A stretch of DNA of 64,000 nt from Ignavibacteria bacterium (GCA_016178595.1 JACOSY010000015.1:17068-81067); one strand, 5' to 3'. Positions 47,266 to 56,300 are shown, numbered from the stretch's first letter. The notes: a model not told the origin generated them from the letters alone. Program-made: numbers and translations.

Positions 47266-47363
47266 AGGCGACGATTCGAATCGTCGCCTACACAGAAAGA
47301 GTAGGCGATGTCGCGCGACATCGCCTTCAGGCAGAGATTGTAGAGCGAATCGCTGATTCGCTC
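47266..47363. repeat. Three REP-like palindromes upstream of pruA
   Basis: Two perfect 24-nt palindromes, 47266-47289 and 47303-47326, share arms beginning AGGCGA and ending TCGCCT but differ in the centre. A third, with arms GAGCGAATC, is at 47343-47363. The first two match the element at 9741-9764, so this is a dispersed family. The surrounding gap, 47154-47403, has no gene. Confidence 0.88.
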
Positions 47364-47403
47364 CAGCAAGACATCGGCACGCTGTTCTGGCAGGTGTTGT
47401 ATA

Positions 47404-50316
47404 TCATTTGGCAAACGTACGGGGAACAATCGCCCTCACCACTGCATCATGCACCGCGGGCCGGACTTGCATGATCTTTGTGTTAGCGCGCGTCGGATGA
47501 ACGCGGTTGGTAAGGAAGATGATGAAGAGTTTCTTCTCAGGATCTGCCCAGATGGATGTGCCGGTAAAGCCAGTGTGACCGAATGTTTTCGGTCCGAAGA
47601 ACGAGCCGGCAGAACTGTACCCGTTCATCGTCTTCGTGTCCCAGCCAAGCGCGCGCGTGCCCTTCTCGCTTGCTTTGGTCGTAAAGAGCGTGATTGTTTC
47701 GGATCGGATAAACTGGATGCCGCCGTATTGCCCGCCATTCATAATCATCTGCATGAAGATGGCAAGATCGCCGGCAGTTGAAAAAAGTCCGGCATGACCT
47801 GAGACTCCTCCCAAAACGTATGCATTCTCGTCGTGCACGGTGCCTCGAACAATTTGTTTCCGAACGACGCTATCAAATTCCGTTGGCGCGATGTTCGCCC
47901 ATGACGATGAGTCCGGATTGAATTTCGTTCGCATCATCCCCAACGGCTTGAAGAAAACCGAGTCGACATACTTATCGAGGGTAACTCCTGTAATCCTCTC
48001 CACGATCTTTCCGAGAACGATAAAATCGAAATCGCTGTAGACAGTCGAGTCTCCCGTTCGGTAGATAAGCTCTGTTTGAAACACAGAATCCAACACTTCC
48101 TGCGGTGACTTCGCAGTTCGGTACAACTGCTTGAACGCCGGAAGCCCTCCATTATGCATCAGGAGGTTCCTGATCGTGATTTTTCCTTTCCCCTTATTAT
48201 TGAACTCGGGGAGAGAGTTGATGACAAGATCGTCGAATCGGATTTTTCCTTCATCGTATAATCGCATGACGGCGGATGTCGTCGCAACGACTTTTGTTAT
48301 GGATGCAAGATCGTACAATGTGTTTGCGTTTACGGCGGAACTCGCCGGCGAATAGTCGAGGTGGCCGAAGGACTTGTTATACACGATTGCACCATCACGC
48401 GCGACGAGCACTTGCGCTCCGGGAAACGCCGAATCACGGATCGCGCGATTGATCACCGAGTCTACCTTCGCAAGGCTATCGCGATCCATTCCAACACTTT
48501 CGGGATTATCCCTTCGGATTGTTGCCTGGACAAGATCGATTCCAGTTCCGTATGGAAACATCTCCGGAATTGTCACGGGCAATTTCCCGTGCGTTAGAAT
48601 CTCACCGAAGAGCGCTTCAACAGTCGCCTCCGTCGACGCTTCACAATCGGAATAAGAGCAGACGTATGCCTGATAGTTCTGAAAAGCGCTGAGGATATAT
48701 GGACTTCCCATCGCAACAACAATGGTGGGCTTGTTCGGCATTCCGAGAGAATCGATCATGCGGACAAGTTCCGGCGGAAGGCCAAATTGTCCTGACCCTG
48801 AACGCGCTTTTGAGAAAATCGTATAGAGAACAATGTCCGCATTTATCACCTTCTGCTTTACCGATCGCAGATCGAGTGTGTTGCTCGTGGGATCGAGCTT
48901 CACTGTTTGAAGATTTGATGAACGCCGTCGAAGCTGCGCCGTGAAGTAATCGCCAACCGGCTCGTTGGGCCATTGACTTGTGGAACGATGGATTTCCGTC
49001 CTGTAGTTTTCCTGATCCGCAATGATAACCTGGAGAATCTTCGTCGAGCCGTTTCGTTGAAGCGGCAGGATGTGATCATTTTTCAAAACCGTAATGGAAT
49101 TGCGTGCAACACGCTTCGAGAGTGCGATATGCTCAGGAGTTGCAACGAGATGAGGAATGCTGTCGAGTGAAACCATCCGGTTCTCGACAAGTCCGAGCGA
49201 CCATTTGCATTCCAGTATCTTTCTCACCGATTGATCGATACGCGCCTCGGAGATGCGTCCGCTCTTTACGGCATGAATGAGCGCATCGACGGCAGCATCT
49301 TCGTCCGGCAGGATGAGAAGAATGTCGACGCCCGCCTCGACTGCCCGAACAGCGGCAGAATCGGATCCAAAGCTATTCACCAGCGCACCCATATCCATCG
49401 CATCGGTCACGACGAGACCGTTGAAACCGAGTCGCTTCTTCAAAAGATCGGTAACGATGGATGAGGAAAGCGTTGCCGGCAAAGCGCGACCTTCCTCCAG
49501 AGCCGGAACTTCCAGATGTGCAACCATCATCGATGCAATCCCGCGATCGATGAGGCGCTTGAATGGAGTAAGCTCGATACTATCGAGCCGTGCGCGCGAG
49601 TGGGAAACGAGGGGTAAATTCAGGTGGGAATCGGTCTGCGTGTCGCCGTGACCGGGAAAGTGCTTTGCCGTCGCCAGTGCACCTGCCGATTGCAACCCGG
49701 AAGTGAACGCACCCGCCATGTCGGCAACGAGAAGTGGATTCTCACCGAACGACCGCGTGTTGATGACCGGGTTATCGGGATTCACGTTCACATCGGCAAC
49801 TGGCGCGAAGTCAATCTGAACGCCGATTGCACGCGTTTCCTCGCCCGTCGCCTTTCCTACTTCGTACGCCAACGATGTATCGCGTGTAGCGCCGAGGGCC
49901 ATGGCTTCGGGAAATCGTGTCGCACGGCGGATACGCATCGCAATCCCCCACTCAAAATCTCCGGCCACCAAGAGCGGCACATCCGACATAGATTGTAACC
50001 GGTTGATGAGTAGCGCCGTTTCATAGACATCACCCTGAAAAAAAATCAATCCTCCGAACTTATGCTCCTTGACGAGATGTTCCAGGCGCCGGAACTCGTC
50101 GCCTTCGCTACTGTAATAGTAGCCATACGCGCGCGACATAATCATCTGACCGATTTTTTCTTCGAGAGACAAACGAGGAAGAGTTTTATTCACCCAAACA
50201 TTACGTTCTTTGAGCAATTGTTCTTTGGATGGCGGTTGAACAGCGCAGCTGTTCAGAAAGGATACAAGGACAACAAGGAAAAACAAGAAGTGCAGGTTTG
50301 AAAAAATTCTATGCAC
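47404..50316 (-). CDS. Lipoprotein fusing a GH3 beta-N-acetylglucosaminidase with a serine beta-lactamase-like domain
   Basis: The first half is a NagZ-type GH3 enzyme: IGQMIMSRAYGYYYS, LVAGDFEWGIAMRI, the His-containing loop ATAKHFPGHGDTQTDSHLNLP and nucleophile region LGFNGLVVTDAMDMGAL. The second half is a class C-like penicillin-binding fold with SxxK as ASITKVVATT, a Tyr motif YSDFDFIVLGKI, and a KTG-like HTGFTG. Such fusions occur in Bacteroidota and probably act on peptidoglycan in the periplasm. The signal ends FLNSC, a lipobox. The frame is open to 50463, but the upstream part overlaps a repeat, so the GTG at 50316 is preferred; the start is uncertain. Confidence 0.85.
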   Translation of the reverse strand: MHRIFSNLHFLFFLVVLVSFLNSCAVQPPSKEQLLKERNVWVNKTLPRLSLEEKIGQMIMSRAYGYYYSSEGDEFRRLEHLVKEHKFGGLIFFQGDVYETALLINRLQSMSDVPLLVAGDFEWGIAMRIRRATRFPEAMALGATRDTSLAYEVGKATGEETRAIGVQIDFAPVADVNVNPDNPVINTRSFGENPLLVADMAGAFTSGLQSAGALATAKHFPGHGDTQTDSHLNLPLVSHSRARLDSIELTPFKRLIDRGIASMMVAHLEVPALEEGRALPATLSSSIVTDLLKKRLGFNGLVVTDAMDMGALVNSFGSDSAAVRAVEAGVDILLILPDEDAAVDALIHAVKSGRISEARIDQSVRKILECKWSLGLVENRMVSLDSIPHLVATPEHIALSKRVARNSITVLKNDHILPLQRNGSTKILQVIIADQENYRTEIHRSTSQWPNEPVGDYFTAQLRRRSSNLQTVKLDPTSNTLDLRSVKQKVINADIVLYTIFSKARSGSGQFGLPPELVRMIDSLGMPNKPTIVVAMGSPYILSAFQNYQAYVCSYSDCEASTEATVEALFGEILTHGKLPVTIPEMFPYGTGIDLVQATIRRDNPESVGMDRDSLAKVDSVINRAIRDSAFPGAQVLVARDGAIVYNKSFGHLDYSPASSAVNANTLYDLASITKVVATTSAVMRLYDEGKIRFDDLVINSLPEFNNKGKGKITIRNLLMHNGGLPAFKQLYRTAKSPQEVLDSVFQTELIYRTGDSTVYSDFDFIVLGKIVERITGVTLDKYVDSVFFKPLGMMRTKFNPDSSSWANIAPTEFDSVVRKQIVRGTVHDENAYVLGGVSGHAGLFSTAGDLAIFMQMIMNGGQYGGIQFIRSETITLFTTKASEKGTRALGWDTKTMNGYSSAGSFFGPKTFGHTGFTGTSIWADPEKKLFIIFLTNRVHPTRANTKIMQVRPAVHDAVVRAIVPRTFAK

Positions 50317-50346
50317 AATTCGATTTGTTTTTCGCAACAAATGGTT

Positions 50347-50429
50347 GACCCTCGCCCCGTTTCGTTGCCGACTTCCGTCGACGACGAAACTCCCCTCTCC
50401 CAATGGGAGAAGGGTCGGGGGTGAGGGTC
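50347..50429. repeat. Interspersed inverted repeat upstream of the GH3 fusion gene
   Basis: Outer arms GACCCTC (50347-50353) and GAGGGTC (50423-50429) enclose an inner hairpin TCTCCC-aat-GGGAGA (50396-50410). This kind of CTCTCCCAATGGGAGA element is widespread in noncoding DNA of many bacteria. It lies within the open frame upstream of the GH3 gene, which argues that the gene starts after it. Confidence 0.7.
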
Positions 50430-50516
50430 GATTACATCTTGCGAAATGTTTCTGCATCAGCACTTATCCACGACTCAGTTTATAGAAACATGATGGGAAA
50501 TAAGCGCATAGATAAA

Positions 50517-51452
50517 TTAGCGGAAGGCATTCAGGCCGAGGATCGCCGCGCCGAAGGCGGTGGGAAATTTCGGTTTCTGCACTGCTACCTGCGGAAGCGA
50601 GTGTTGAAGTTTCTCTTTCACTGTTTTGGAGTAGACGTTGTCCGATTCAAGAAGTCCGCCCATGAGGGCAACCGGCAGTTTCTTCTTCGGACGCGACTGC
50701 ATAATGAGAACGCGGACATGATCGGCAAGCTCGTTGGCATTCTTCACGAGAAGGAGATGCGCAATACGATCACGTTCAGCAACAGCATCGAAGACTTTTG
50801 GTGCGAAGGAAGCAATATCAGCATGGTCGTGGTACACTTTTGTGACAAGCTCATCGGCTGCTGCGACAGTGAAATGCTCGAAGGCGTACTTCGTAAGAAG
50901 CGTCTTCTCACCACGTCCATCATGCTGGCGCATAACTGCATTCAGGGCATCGCGGCCTAGTGCAAATCCACTTCCCTCATCGCCTAATATTTTCCCCCAG
51001 CCGCCGGCTCGAAGGAGTTTCCCGTCTTCCGTCCTGTACAGAGCGATGGATCCTGTGCCTGCGACAACAACAATGCCCGGCCCTCCGGCGAATGCAGCCT
51101 CAAGCGCAATGCGGGCATCGGTCTCGATACTCACATTCTTGATCTGAAACTTCTTCTTCATGCCAAGAGACAACAGTGTATTGATCAGCTCATTCCTGTC
51201 GGCCGCCCTGCCTGCACCCGCCACACCGATGACAATACTCTCGAGCGACTGCGCGTCGCACTGAACTTTTTCGCAGCATTCCTTGATGAGATCGAAAAGG
51301 GTTGTTCCAGCGTATTTGACGCCGACAGTTTGAAGATTGGTTGGACCGCCTGCACACTCGGCGTACACGGTGCCATCCATTCCAGTGAGGATTGCCGTAG
51401 TCTTGGTTCCGCCACCATCAATCCCGACGACGTATCGTCTGTGCTCAGCCAA
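50517..51452 (-). CDS. N-acetylglucosamine kinase (BadF/BadG/BcrA/BcrD ATPase family)
   Basis: The first phosphate loop is VVGIDGGGTKTTAILTGMDGTV, the second GIVVVAGTGSIALYRTEDGKLLRAGGWGKILGDEGSGFALGRDAL; both are typical of the ASKHA-fold GlcNAc kinases of the BadF family. Length is 311 residues. Its neighbour, the GH3 glucosaminidase, would release GlcNAc from cell-wall fragments, so the two genes fit a recycling step. The substrate is inferred from family and context. Confidence 0.85.
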   Translation of the reverse strand: MAEHRRYVVGIDGGGTKTTAILTGMDGTVYAECAGGPTNLQTVGVKYAGTTLFDLIKECCEKVQCDAQSLESIVIGVAGAGRAADRNELINTLLSLGMKKKFQIKNVSIETDARIALEAAFAGGPGIVVVAGTGSIALYRTEDGKLLRAGGWGKILGDEGSGFALGRDALNAVMRQHDGRGEKTLLTKYAFEHFTVAAADELVTKVYHDHADIASFAPKVFDAVAERDRIAHLLLVKNANELADHVRVLIMQSRPKKKLPVALMGGLLESDNVYSKTVKEKLQHSLPQVAVQKPKFPTAFGAAILGLNAFR

Positions 51453-51595
51453 AGAAGAATCTTTCTCTTACATTCTGTTGCAGGAAAATGCTGAGACAAA
51501 GTATCAAAAAAGGGGTAGAGAAGCAAGGAAAGCAGTTAGGGTCGTCACACAAATATTGAAGAAGAAATGGCGTTGACTGCCGAAAGGAGAGAGGC

Positions 51596-52486
51596 TCAGT
51601 CGGCGTAAACGATGCCTTGCGCGGAGTGGAGCGTATTCCTCAGCAACATCGCAATCGTCATCGGCCCGACGCCGCCGGGCACAGGCGTAATGGCGCTTGC
51701 CACCTGTGAAGCAGATGCGAAATGGACGTCACCCACGATTCGATGGCCATTTTTTGCTGCGGGATCGTCGATGCGGTTAATACCGACGTCGATCACGACG
51801 GCGCCGGGTTTGATCATGTCGCCCGTGATTGCCTCAGCCCTTCCGATCGCCGCAATGAGAATGTCGGCATGTTTCGTGAAGTGAGTGATATCCTTCGCCC
51901 CCGTATGAACGATTGTTACAACGGCGTTTGCACCCTTCTGCTTCTGCAAAAGAATGTTTGCAATCGGTTTACCGACGATGTTGCTTCGTCCAATCACAAC
52001 AACGTGCTTTCCAGCCGGATCGTTGCCGCTGCGGAGAAGTAATTCCTGCACACCGGCTGGGGTGCACGGTTTGAAACAGTCGTGACCGATGCTTAGCCGT
52101 CCGACATTGATTGGATGAAAGCCATCGACATCCTTCCGATAGTTAAGGGCATTAATAACTCTCTCTTCGCTGATCTGTTTCGGAAGAGGAAGTTGAATGA
52201 GGATGCCGTGGATTTTCGGATCGTGGTTGAACTGGTCAACAAGTTTGAGCACGTGAGTTTCAGGCGCTTCGGCTGGAAGTTTTTCGGTGATGGAGTAGAA
52301 GCCGACCTCTTCACACCCTTTCCCTTTCATCCGCACATACGCTTGTGAAGCGGGGTTATCGCCAACAAGTATGAACGCAAGTCCGGGCGTGATGCCGCGC
52401 TCTGACTTGAGCCGATCAGTCTCGCGCTTCACTTCTTGCCGGATTTCCTCGGCTATCTTCTTGCCATCAATGATTGTTGCAGACAT
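51596..52486 (-). CDS. folD: Bifunctional methylenetetrahydrofolate dehydrogenase/cyclohydrolase
   Basis: FolD interconverts 5,10-methylene- and 10-formyl-tetrahydrofolate. Motifs are GDNPASQAYVRMKGKGCEEVG with the active-site Tyr and Lys, ILIQLPLPKQIS, RKDVDGFHPINVGRLS, VVIGRSNIVGKPIANILL and VTPVPGGVGPMTIAML-type end. Length is 296 residues. It is 6 nt downstream of ymdB. Confidence 0.97.
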   Translation of the reverse strand: MSATIIDGKKIAEEIRQEVKRETDRLKSERGITPGLAFILVGDNPASQAYVRMKGKGCEEVGFYSITEKLPAEAPETHVLKLVDQFNHDPKIHGILIQLPLPKQISEERVINALNYRKDVDGFHPINVGRLSIGHDCFKPCTPAGVQELLLRSGNDPAGKHVVVIGRSNIVGKPIANILLQKQKGANAVVTIVHTGAKDITHFTKHADILIAAIGRAEAITGDMIKPGAVVIDVGINRIDDPAAKNGHRIVGDVHFASASQVASAITPVPGGVGPMTIAMLLRNTLHSAQGIVYAD

Positions 52487-52492
52487 GGTGGA

Positions 52493-53290
52493 TTAGAACT
52501 TTGGGTAGACAAAACTCTCGAACTTCAACGCTTTACCGGTTTCCGCATCGGCCTGGAGATAAACGCCGCAGAGCCGTACATCGTGCGACGCCATCTCGTA
52601 CTTATACGGCGTTTGGTGAAGGAACCGCCGAAGCGCAATATCCTTCTTTAATCCGATCACAGAATCGTAGGGGCCCGTCATGCCGACGTCGGTGATATAG
52701 GCGCTGCCGCGTGGAAGAATTCTTATATCTGCAGTTTGGATATGCGTATGGGTTCCAACGAGTGCACTGACTCGGCCATCGAGATGCCAGCCCATTGCGA
52801 CCTTTTCCGCAGTCGCCTCGGCATGGAAATCGACAAAAATAATTTTCGTTTGTTCCTGCATCTTTCCCACTGCCCAATCCGCTTTCTTGAACGGACAATC
52901 GATCGGCTGCATATAAACGCGGCCCTGAATGTTCAGTACACCCACTTTTCCCTTCTCACCAAGATCATAAATGACGAATCCATTACCGGGATTCTCCGAC
53001 GGATAGTTGAGCGGGCGAAGAACATTCCGGTTACTCGCAAGAAGCTTCCGCGCATGCCAATTATCCCAGAGATGGTTTCCACCTGTGATCACATGGACTC
53101 CGAGACCGAATACCTTGTTCGCCGCTTCTTCGTTGATTCCTTTTCCGTCGACGAGGTTCTCGCCGTTGGCGATGCAAAAATCAATCTCATATTTCTGAAT
53201 GTAATTCTTGAGGAGTGTTTCGAGCAGATCGAGCCCGGGCTTTCCTACAATGTCACCAATGAACAAGATATTCAGAACTCTCTGTGTCAT
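52493..53290 (-). CDS. YmdB-family metallophosphoesterase
   Basis: The TIGR00282-type family hydrolyses 2',3'-cyclic nucleotide monophosphates in Bacillus. Metal ligands are visible in NILFIGDIVGKPGLDLL, CIANGENLVDGKGI, VITGGNHLWDN and later IFVDFHAEATAEKVAM and VGTHTHIQTADIRILPRGSAYITDVGMTGPYDSVIG. Length of 265 residues is normal. It forms an operon with folD. Confidence 0.92.
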   Translation of the reverse strand: MTQRVLNILFIGDIVGKPGLDLLETLLKNYIQKYEIDFCIANGENLVDGKGINEEAANKVFGLGVHVITGGNHLWDNWHARKLLASNRNVLRPLNYPSENPGNGFVIYDLGEKGKVGVLNIQGRVYMQPIDCPFKKADWAVGKMQEQTKIIFVDFHAEATAEKVAMGWHLDGRVSALVGTHTHIQTADIRILPRGSAYITDVGMTGPYDSVIGLKKDIALRRFLHQTPYKYEMASHDVRLCGVYLQADAETGKALKFESFVYPKF

Positions 53291-53310
53291 GTGCAGTCAA
53301 TGATCGTTTG

Positions 53311-53340
53311 TGTAAATGCCAAAACGCGTGGATTTGTCAA
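53311..53340 (-). promoter_or_regulatory. Putative promoter of the ymdB-folD operon
   Basis: Minus strand TTGACA (53340-53335) is followed by an 18-nt spacer and a weak -10 TTTACA (53316-53311). On the plus strand of the same gap TTGCCT and TATCTT, 16 nt apart (53369-53396 region), could serve the divergent E1 gene. Confidence 0.35.
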
Positions 53341-53439
53341 GGATAAGGCAGAAAAATATACGAAAATTTGCCTAAACAAAAAATTCTTCTATCTTAAATC
53401 CTGAAGTGTTCCGATTTTTCCACCGCACGATAAGGATGT

Positions 53440-55533
53440 ATGGCACAGAAAGAAGTAAACACGAAGACCAAAGTGCAGAAGCCGGAGTTGGAACCACTCT
53501 CCGACAATGGCATTTCAGTTCACACGAAGACCTTACAGCGCTGGTATCAACTCTTGCACCTTGGCAGATTGCTTGATCAGAAGGCTGCCACGTACGTTCG
53601 GCAGGCGAAAGGCTGGTCGTACCATTCATCGTGTGCAGGACATGAAGGCATCCAGTTGATCCTGGGTCTTTCATTTCGGCAAGGAAAAGATTTTCTCTTC
53701 CCGTATTATCGCGATCTCATGACGTCTCTATCGGCGGGGTTGTCAGTCCAGGAAATCATTGCCAACGGTCTTTCGAAAGCAACCGATGTCGGTTCAGGTG
53801 GACGCCACATGAGCAACCATTTTTCCAAGCCGTCAATCCGCATCCAGAATGTGTCATCGGCGACCGGCAACCACGCGCTTCATGCAGTCGGCGTTGCGCG
53901 TGCAATCAAAAAATATGGCGGTGATGAACTTGCATTTGCAAGCTTTGGCGATTCGGCGGTTTCGGAAGGATTCGTGTACGAAGCGGTGAGCGGCGCTGCG
54001 CGAGAAATCCTGCCGGTCATCTTTGTCATCCAGAATAATAAGTTTGGAATTTCCGTTCCCATCGACGAGCAGGCTGCCAACAAGGTTGTCGCCGAGAATT
54101 TCCGCGGCTTCAAGTCGGTGAAGATCGTGAAAGTCGATGGCACGAACGTGTTCGACTCGTGGCGCGGAATGCAGGAAGCGCTCGACTACGTCAAATCGGG
54201 TGAAGGTCCGGCAATCGTCCATGCCGATTGTGTCCGCATCAATTCCCACAGCAATTCTGATCGGCAAGAACTCTATCGCTCTCCCGAAGAGATCGCCGAA
54301 GCACAACGCTTCGATCCTGTGCGTCGGCTTCGCTCGTACTTACTTTCACATGACGAGTTGTCGGAAGAAGAGATCACACACATCGAGAGCGAAAACTCGC
54401 GTCTAGTCGAAGACGCTGCAACCGAGGTTGAGGCACAGCCGGAGCCCGATCCGGCAACCGCGATGCAGTATGTTCTTCCTCCCGTCTATGAGCGAGCACA
54501 GGAAGATGCACCGGCGCAGGCTCCTGCTGATGCGCCGACACTGACACTCCGTGAAGCGATCAATGAGACGTTGAAGGAAGAATTCCGTCGAAATCCCAAC
54601 ACGTTCCTCTGGGGACAGGATGTTGCGTCGCACGAGAAAGGCGGCGTCTTCAATGTCACGAAAGGAATGTTGCAGGAGTTCGGTAACGAGAGGATCTTCA
54701 ACGCACCGATCGCCGAAGACTTCATTGTCGGTACTGCCGATGGATTTGCCCGCTACCGTGACGATATCTGTGTGGTAATCGAAGGCGCTCAGTTCGTCGA
54801 TTACTTCTGGCCCGCGATGGAACAACTCGTCGAAATCTCACATGAGTACTATCGTACGCTCGGTCAGTTTACACCGAACGTCGTCATTCGTCTTGCTTCG
54901 GGCGGATACATCGGCGGCGGGTTGTATCACTCGCAGAGTCTCGATGCGACGTTCGCAACGATTCCGGGACTGAGAATCGTGATGCCGTCTTTTGCCGATG
55001 ATGCGATTGGCCTGATGCGAATGTCGATGCGCAGCAAAGGTCCGACAATCTTCATCGAAAACAAATTTCTCTATAACCAGTTCTTCACCAAGACTCCGCG
55101 CCCAACGCCCGACCATGTCGTTCCCTTCGGCAAAGCGCGTGTGCGGCGTGAAGGCAACGACCTCACGATCATTGCGTGGGGAACGCCTGTTCATTTCGCA
55201 TTACGGGTTGCGGCAAAGCTCGCCGACGAGCATGGTGTTCAGGCAGAAGTGATCGATTTGCGTTCGATCAATCCGCTCGATGTTGATGCGATCCTCACTT
55301 CCGTGAAGAAGACAGGACGCTTGCTTGTTGCGCACGAGCATCCGCTCTTTGGAGGATTCGGCGGTGAGATTGCCTCGCTCGTTGCCGAGCAGGCATTTCA
55401 GTATCTCGATGCACCGGTCATGCGCGTAGCGTCGAAGAATTCGCCTGTTCCATTCGCGCGGGTACTCGAGCGTGCGGTGTTAGTACAGGAGGAAGATATT
55501 CTGCAGGCGGCGGTGAAGCTGGCGGGGTTCTGA
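53440..55533 (+). CDS. 2-oxoacid dehydrogenase E1, alpha and beta subunits fused
   Basis: The first about 340 residues are an E1-alpha domain: CAGHEGIQLILG, the ThDP pyrophosphate region FASFGDSAVSEGFVYEAVSGAAREILPVIFVIQNNKFGIS. A Glu/Pro/Ala-rich linker (about 345-375) leads to an E1-beta domain: FLWGQDVASHEKGGVFNVTKG, FNAPIAEDFIVGTADGFARY, and EVIDLRSINPLDVDAI. The fused layout, 697 residues, is common in FCB-group bacteria. Whether it prefers pyruvate or branched-chain 2-oxoacids is not decidable here; no E2 or E3 gene is near. The TGA stop overlaps the first base of a palindrome. Confidence 0.93.
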   Translation: MAQKEVNTKTKVQKPELEPLSDNGISVHTKTLQRWYQLLHLGRLLDQKAATYVRQAKGWSYHSSCAGHEGIQLILGLSFRQGKDFLFPYYRDLMTSLSAGLSVQEIIANGLSKATDVGSGGRHMSNHFSKPSIRIQNVSSATGNHALHAVGVARAIKKYGGDELAFASFGDSAVSEGFVYEAVSGAAREILPVIFVIQNNKFGISVPIDEQAANKVVAENFRGFKSVKIVKVDGTNVFDSWRGMQEALDYVKSGEGPAIVHADCVRINSHSNSDRQELYRSPEEIAEAQRFDPVRRLRSYLLSHDELSEEEITHIESENSRLVEDAATEVEAQPEPDPATAMQYVLPPVYERAQEDAPAQAPADAPTLTLREAINETLKEEFRRNPNTFLWGQDVASHEKGGVFNVTKGMLQEFGNERIFNAPIAEDFIVGTADGFARYRDDICVVIEGAQFVDYFWPAMEQLVEISHEYYRTLGQFTPNVVIRLASGGYIGGGLYHSQSLDATFATIPGLRIVMPSFADDAIGLMRMSMRSKGPTIFIENKFLYNQFFTKTPRPTPDHVVPFGKARVRREGNDLTIIAWGTPVHFALRVAAKLADEHGVQAEVIDLRSINPLDVDAILTSVKKTGRLLVAHEHPLFGGFGGEIASLVAEQAFQYLDAPVMRVASKNSPVPFARVLERAVLVQEEDILQAAVKLAGF

Positions 55534-55566
55534 ACCTTGCGAAGGTTTCAAAACCTTCGCAAGGTT
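55533..55566. repeat. Left palindrome of RAYT 2
   Basis: A perfect 16-bp inverted repeat with a 2-nt loop; each half (AACCTTGCGAAGGTT) is itself palindromic. It starts on the last base of the E1 stop codon and ends 19 nt before the RAYT start. Confidence 0.9.
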
Positions 55567-55585
55567 ATGTTAGTGAGGAGGCAGA

Positions 55586-56152
55586 GTGAAATACATTTCC
55601 AATCAATACTACCACGTCTACAATCGCGGCGTCCACAAATCTCCGATATACTTTTCAGACGACAATTACCGCTACTGCATCAACTTGTTGCGTAAGTATA
55701 GCAAGAAATATCGAGTGAACATTGGAGCATATTGTCTCATGCCGAACCACTATCATCTGGTCGTACGGCAGGAGGAAAACGGGTCGATTGCAAGATTTCT
55801 TCAGACCACGTTCAATGCTTATACTCAGGCGCTCAACAAACAACGTTCCCTCAGCGGAACTCTTTTCGAGGGTCGTGCAAACGGTATCCCGATTGATTCG
55901 GATCGGTATCTGCTCCAGCTTGTGCGCTATCTCCACCTCAATCCAGTCGTCGCGAGACTTGTCAAGCGCGCAGAGGATTGGGTTTATTCAGACTACGCAG
56001 ATTGGATTACAACCGATTTCGTTTCTGAGGACGGGAACAAATTGAGAAGTTGGTATTTCCAAGATGGCTTGCAGTACCAGTCATTCGTTGCAGAATATCA
56101 GCATGAACTTGAACAGCAAATACTTACAGTATATCTATTTGACGAAGAGTAA
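55586..56152 (+). CDS. REP-associated tyrosine transposase (RAYT) 2
   Basis: A 188-residue Y1 transposase of the RAYT type. It starts MKYISNQYYHVYNRGVHKSPIYF, with the HUH motif MPNHYHLVV (His55, His57), the candidate nucleophile Tyr79 in FNAYTQALNKQRSLSGTLFEGR, and YLHLNPVVARLV. Shine-Dalgarno GAGGAG lies about 8 nt before the ATG. It is bracketed by two palindromes with arms AACCTTGCGAAGGTT, different from those around RAYT 1. No frameshift or truncation is seen, so it may be functional. Confidence 0.92.
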   Translation: MKYISNQYYHVYNRGVHKSPIYFSDDNYRYCINLLRKYSKKYRVNIGAYCLMPNHYHLVVRQEENGSIARFLQTTFNAYTQALNKQRSLSGTLFEGRANGIPIDSDRYLLQLVRYLHLNPVVARLVKRAEDWVYSDYADWITTDFVSEDGNKLRSWYFQDGLQYQSFVAEYQHELEQQILTVYLFDEE

Positions 56153-56162
56153 ACTTTGATGG

Positions 56163-56196
56163 AACCTTGCGAAGGTTTTTGAACCTTCGCAAGGTT
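56163..56196. repeat. Right palindrome of RAYT 2
   Basis: A 15-bp inverted repeat (AACCTTGCGAAGGTT / AACCTTCGCAAGGTT) with a 4-nt loop, 11 nt after the RAYT stop. It differs from the left copy only in the loop. Confidence 0.9.
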
Positions 56197-56201
56197 GGGA
56201 A

Positions 56202-56227
56202 ATAAAAAACCCAGGCAGATGCTCGGG
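56202..56227 (-). terminator. Probable terminator of the GIY-YIG gene
   Basis: CCCAGGCA and TGCTCGGG form an 8-bp stem with one mismatch and a tight GA loop (56210-56227). On the minus strand it is followed by TTTTTTATTT. A weaker T-rich run follows on the plus strand, so it may also stop RAYT 2 transcription. Confidence 0.5.
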
Positions 56228-56300
56228 CTTTGTTATTTCTGTTTCAACTTGTGTCGATGGTTCACATCTGAATTGGTAGGGTATAGGTCAATGAGGTTAA

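Noticed and set aside
50317..50463. An N-terminal extension of the GH3 fusion starting at 50463
   Set aside because: It overlaps an interspersed inverted repeat and would put the lipobox near residue 73, too far for a signal peptide.
53440..55533. A possible frameshift joining separate E1 alpha and beta genes
   Set aside because: The frame is continuous through a Glu/Pro/Ala-rich linker, and fused E1 proteins are a known arrangement in related bacteria.
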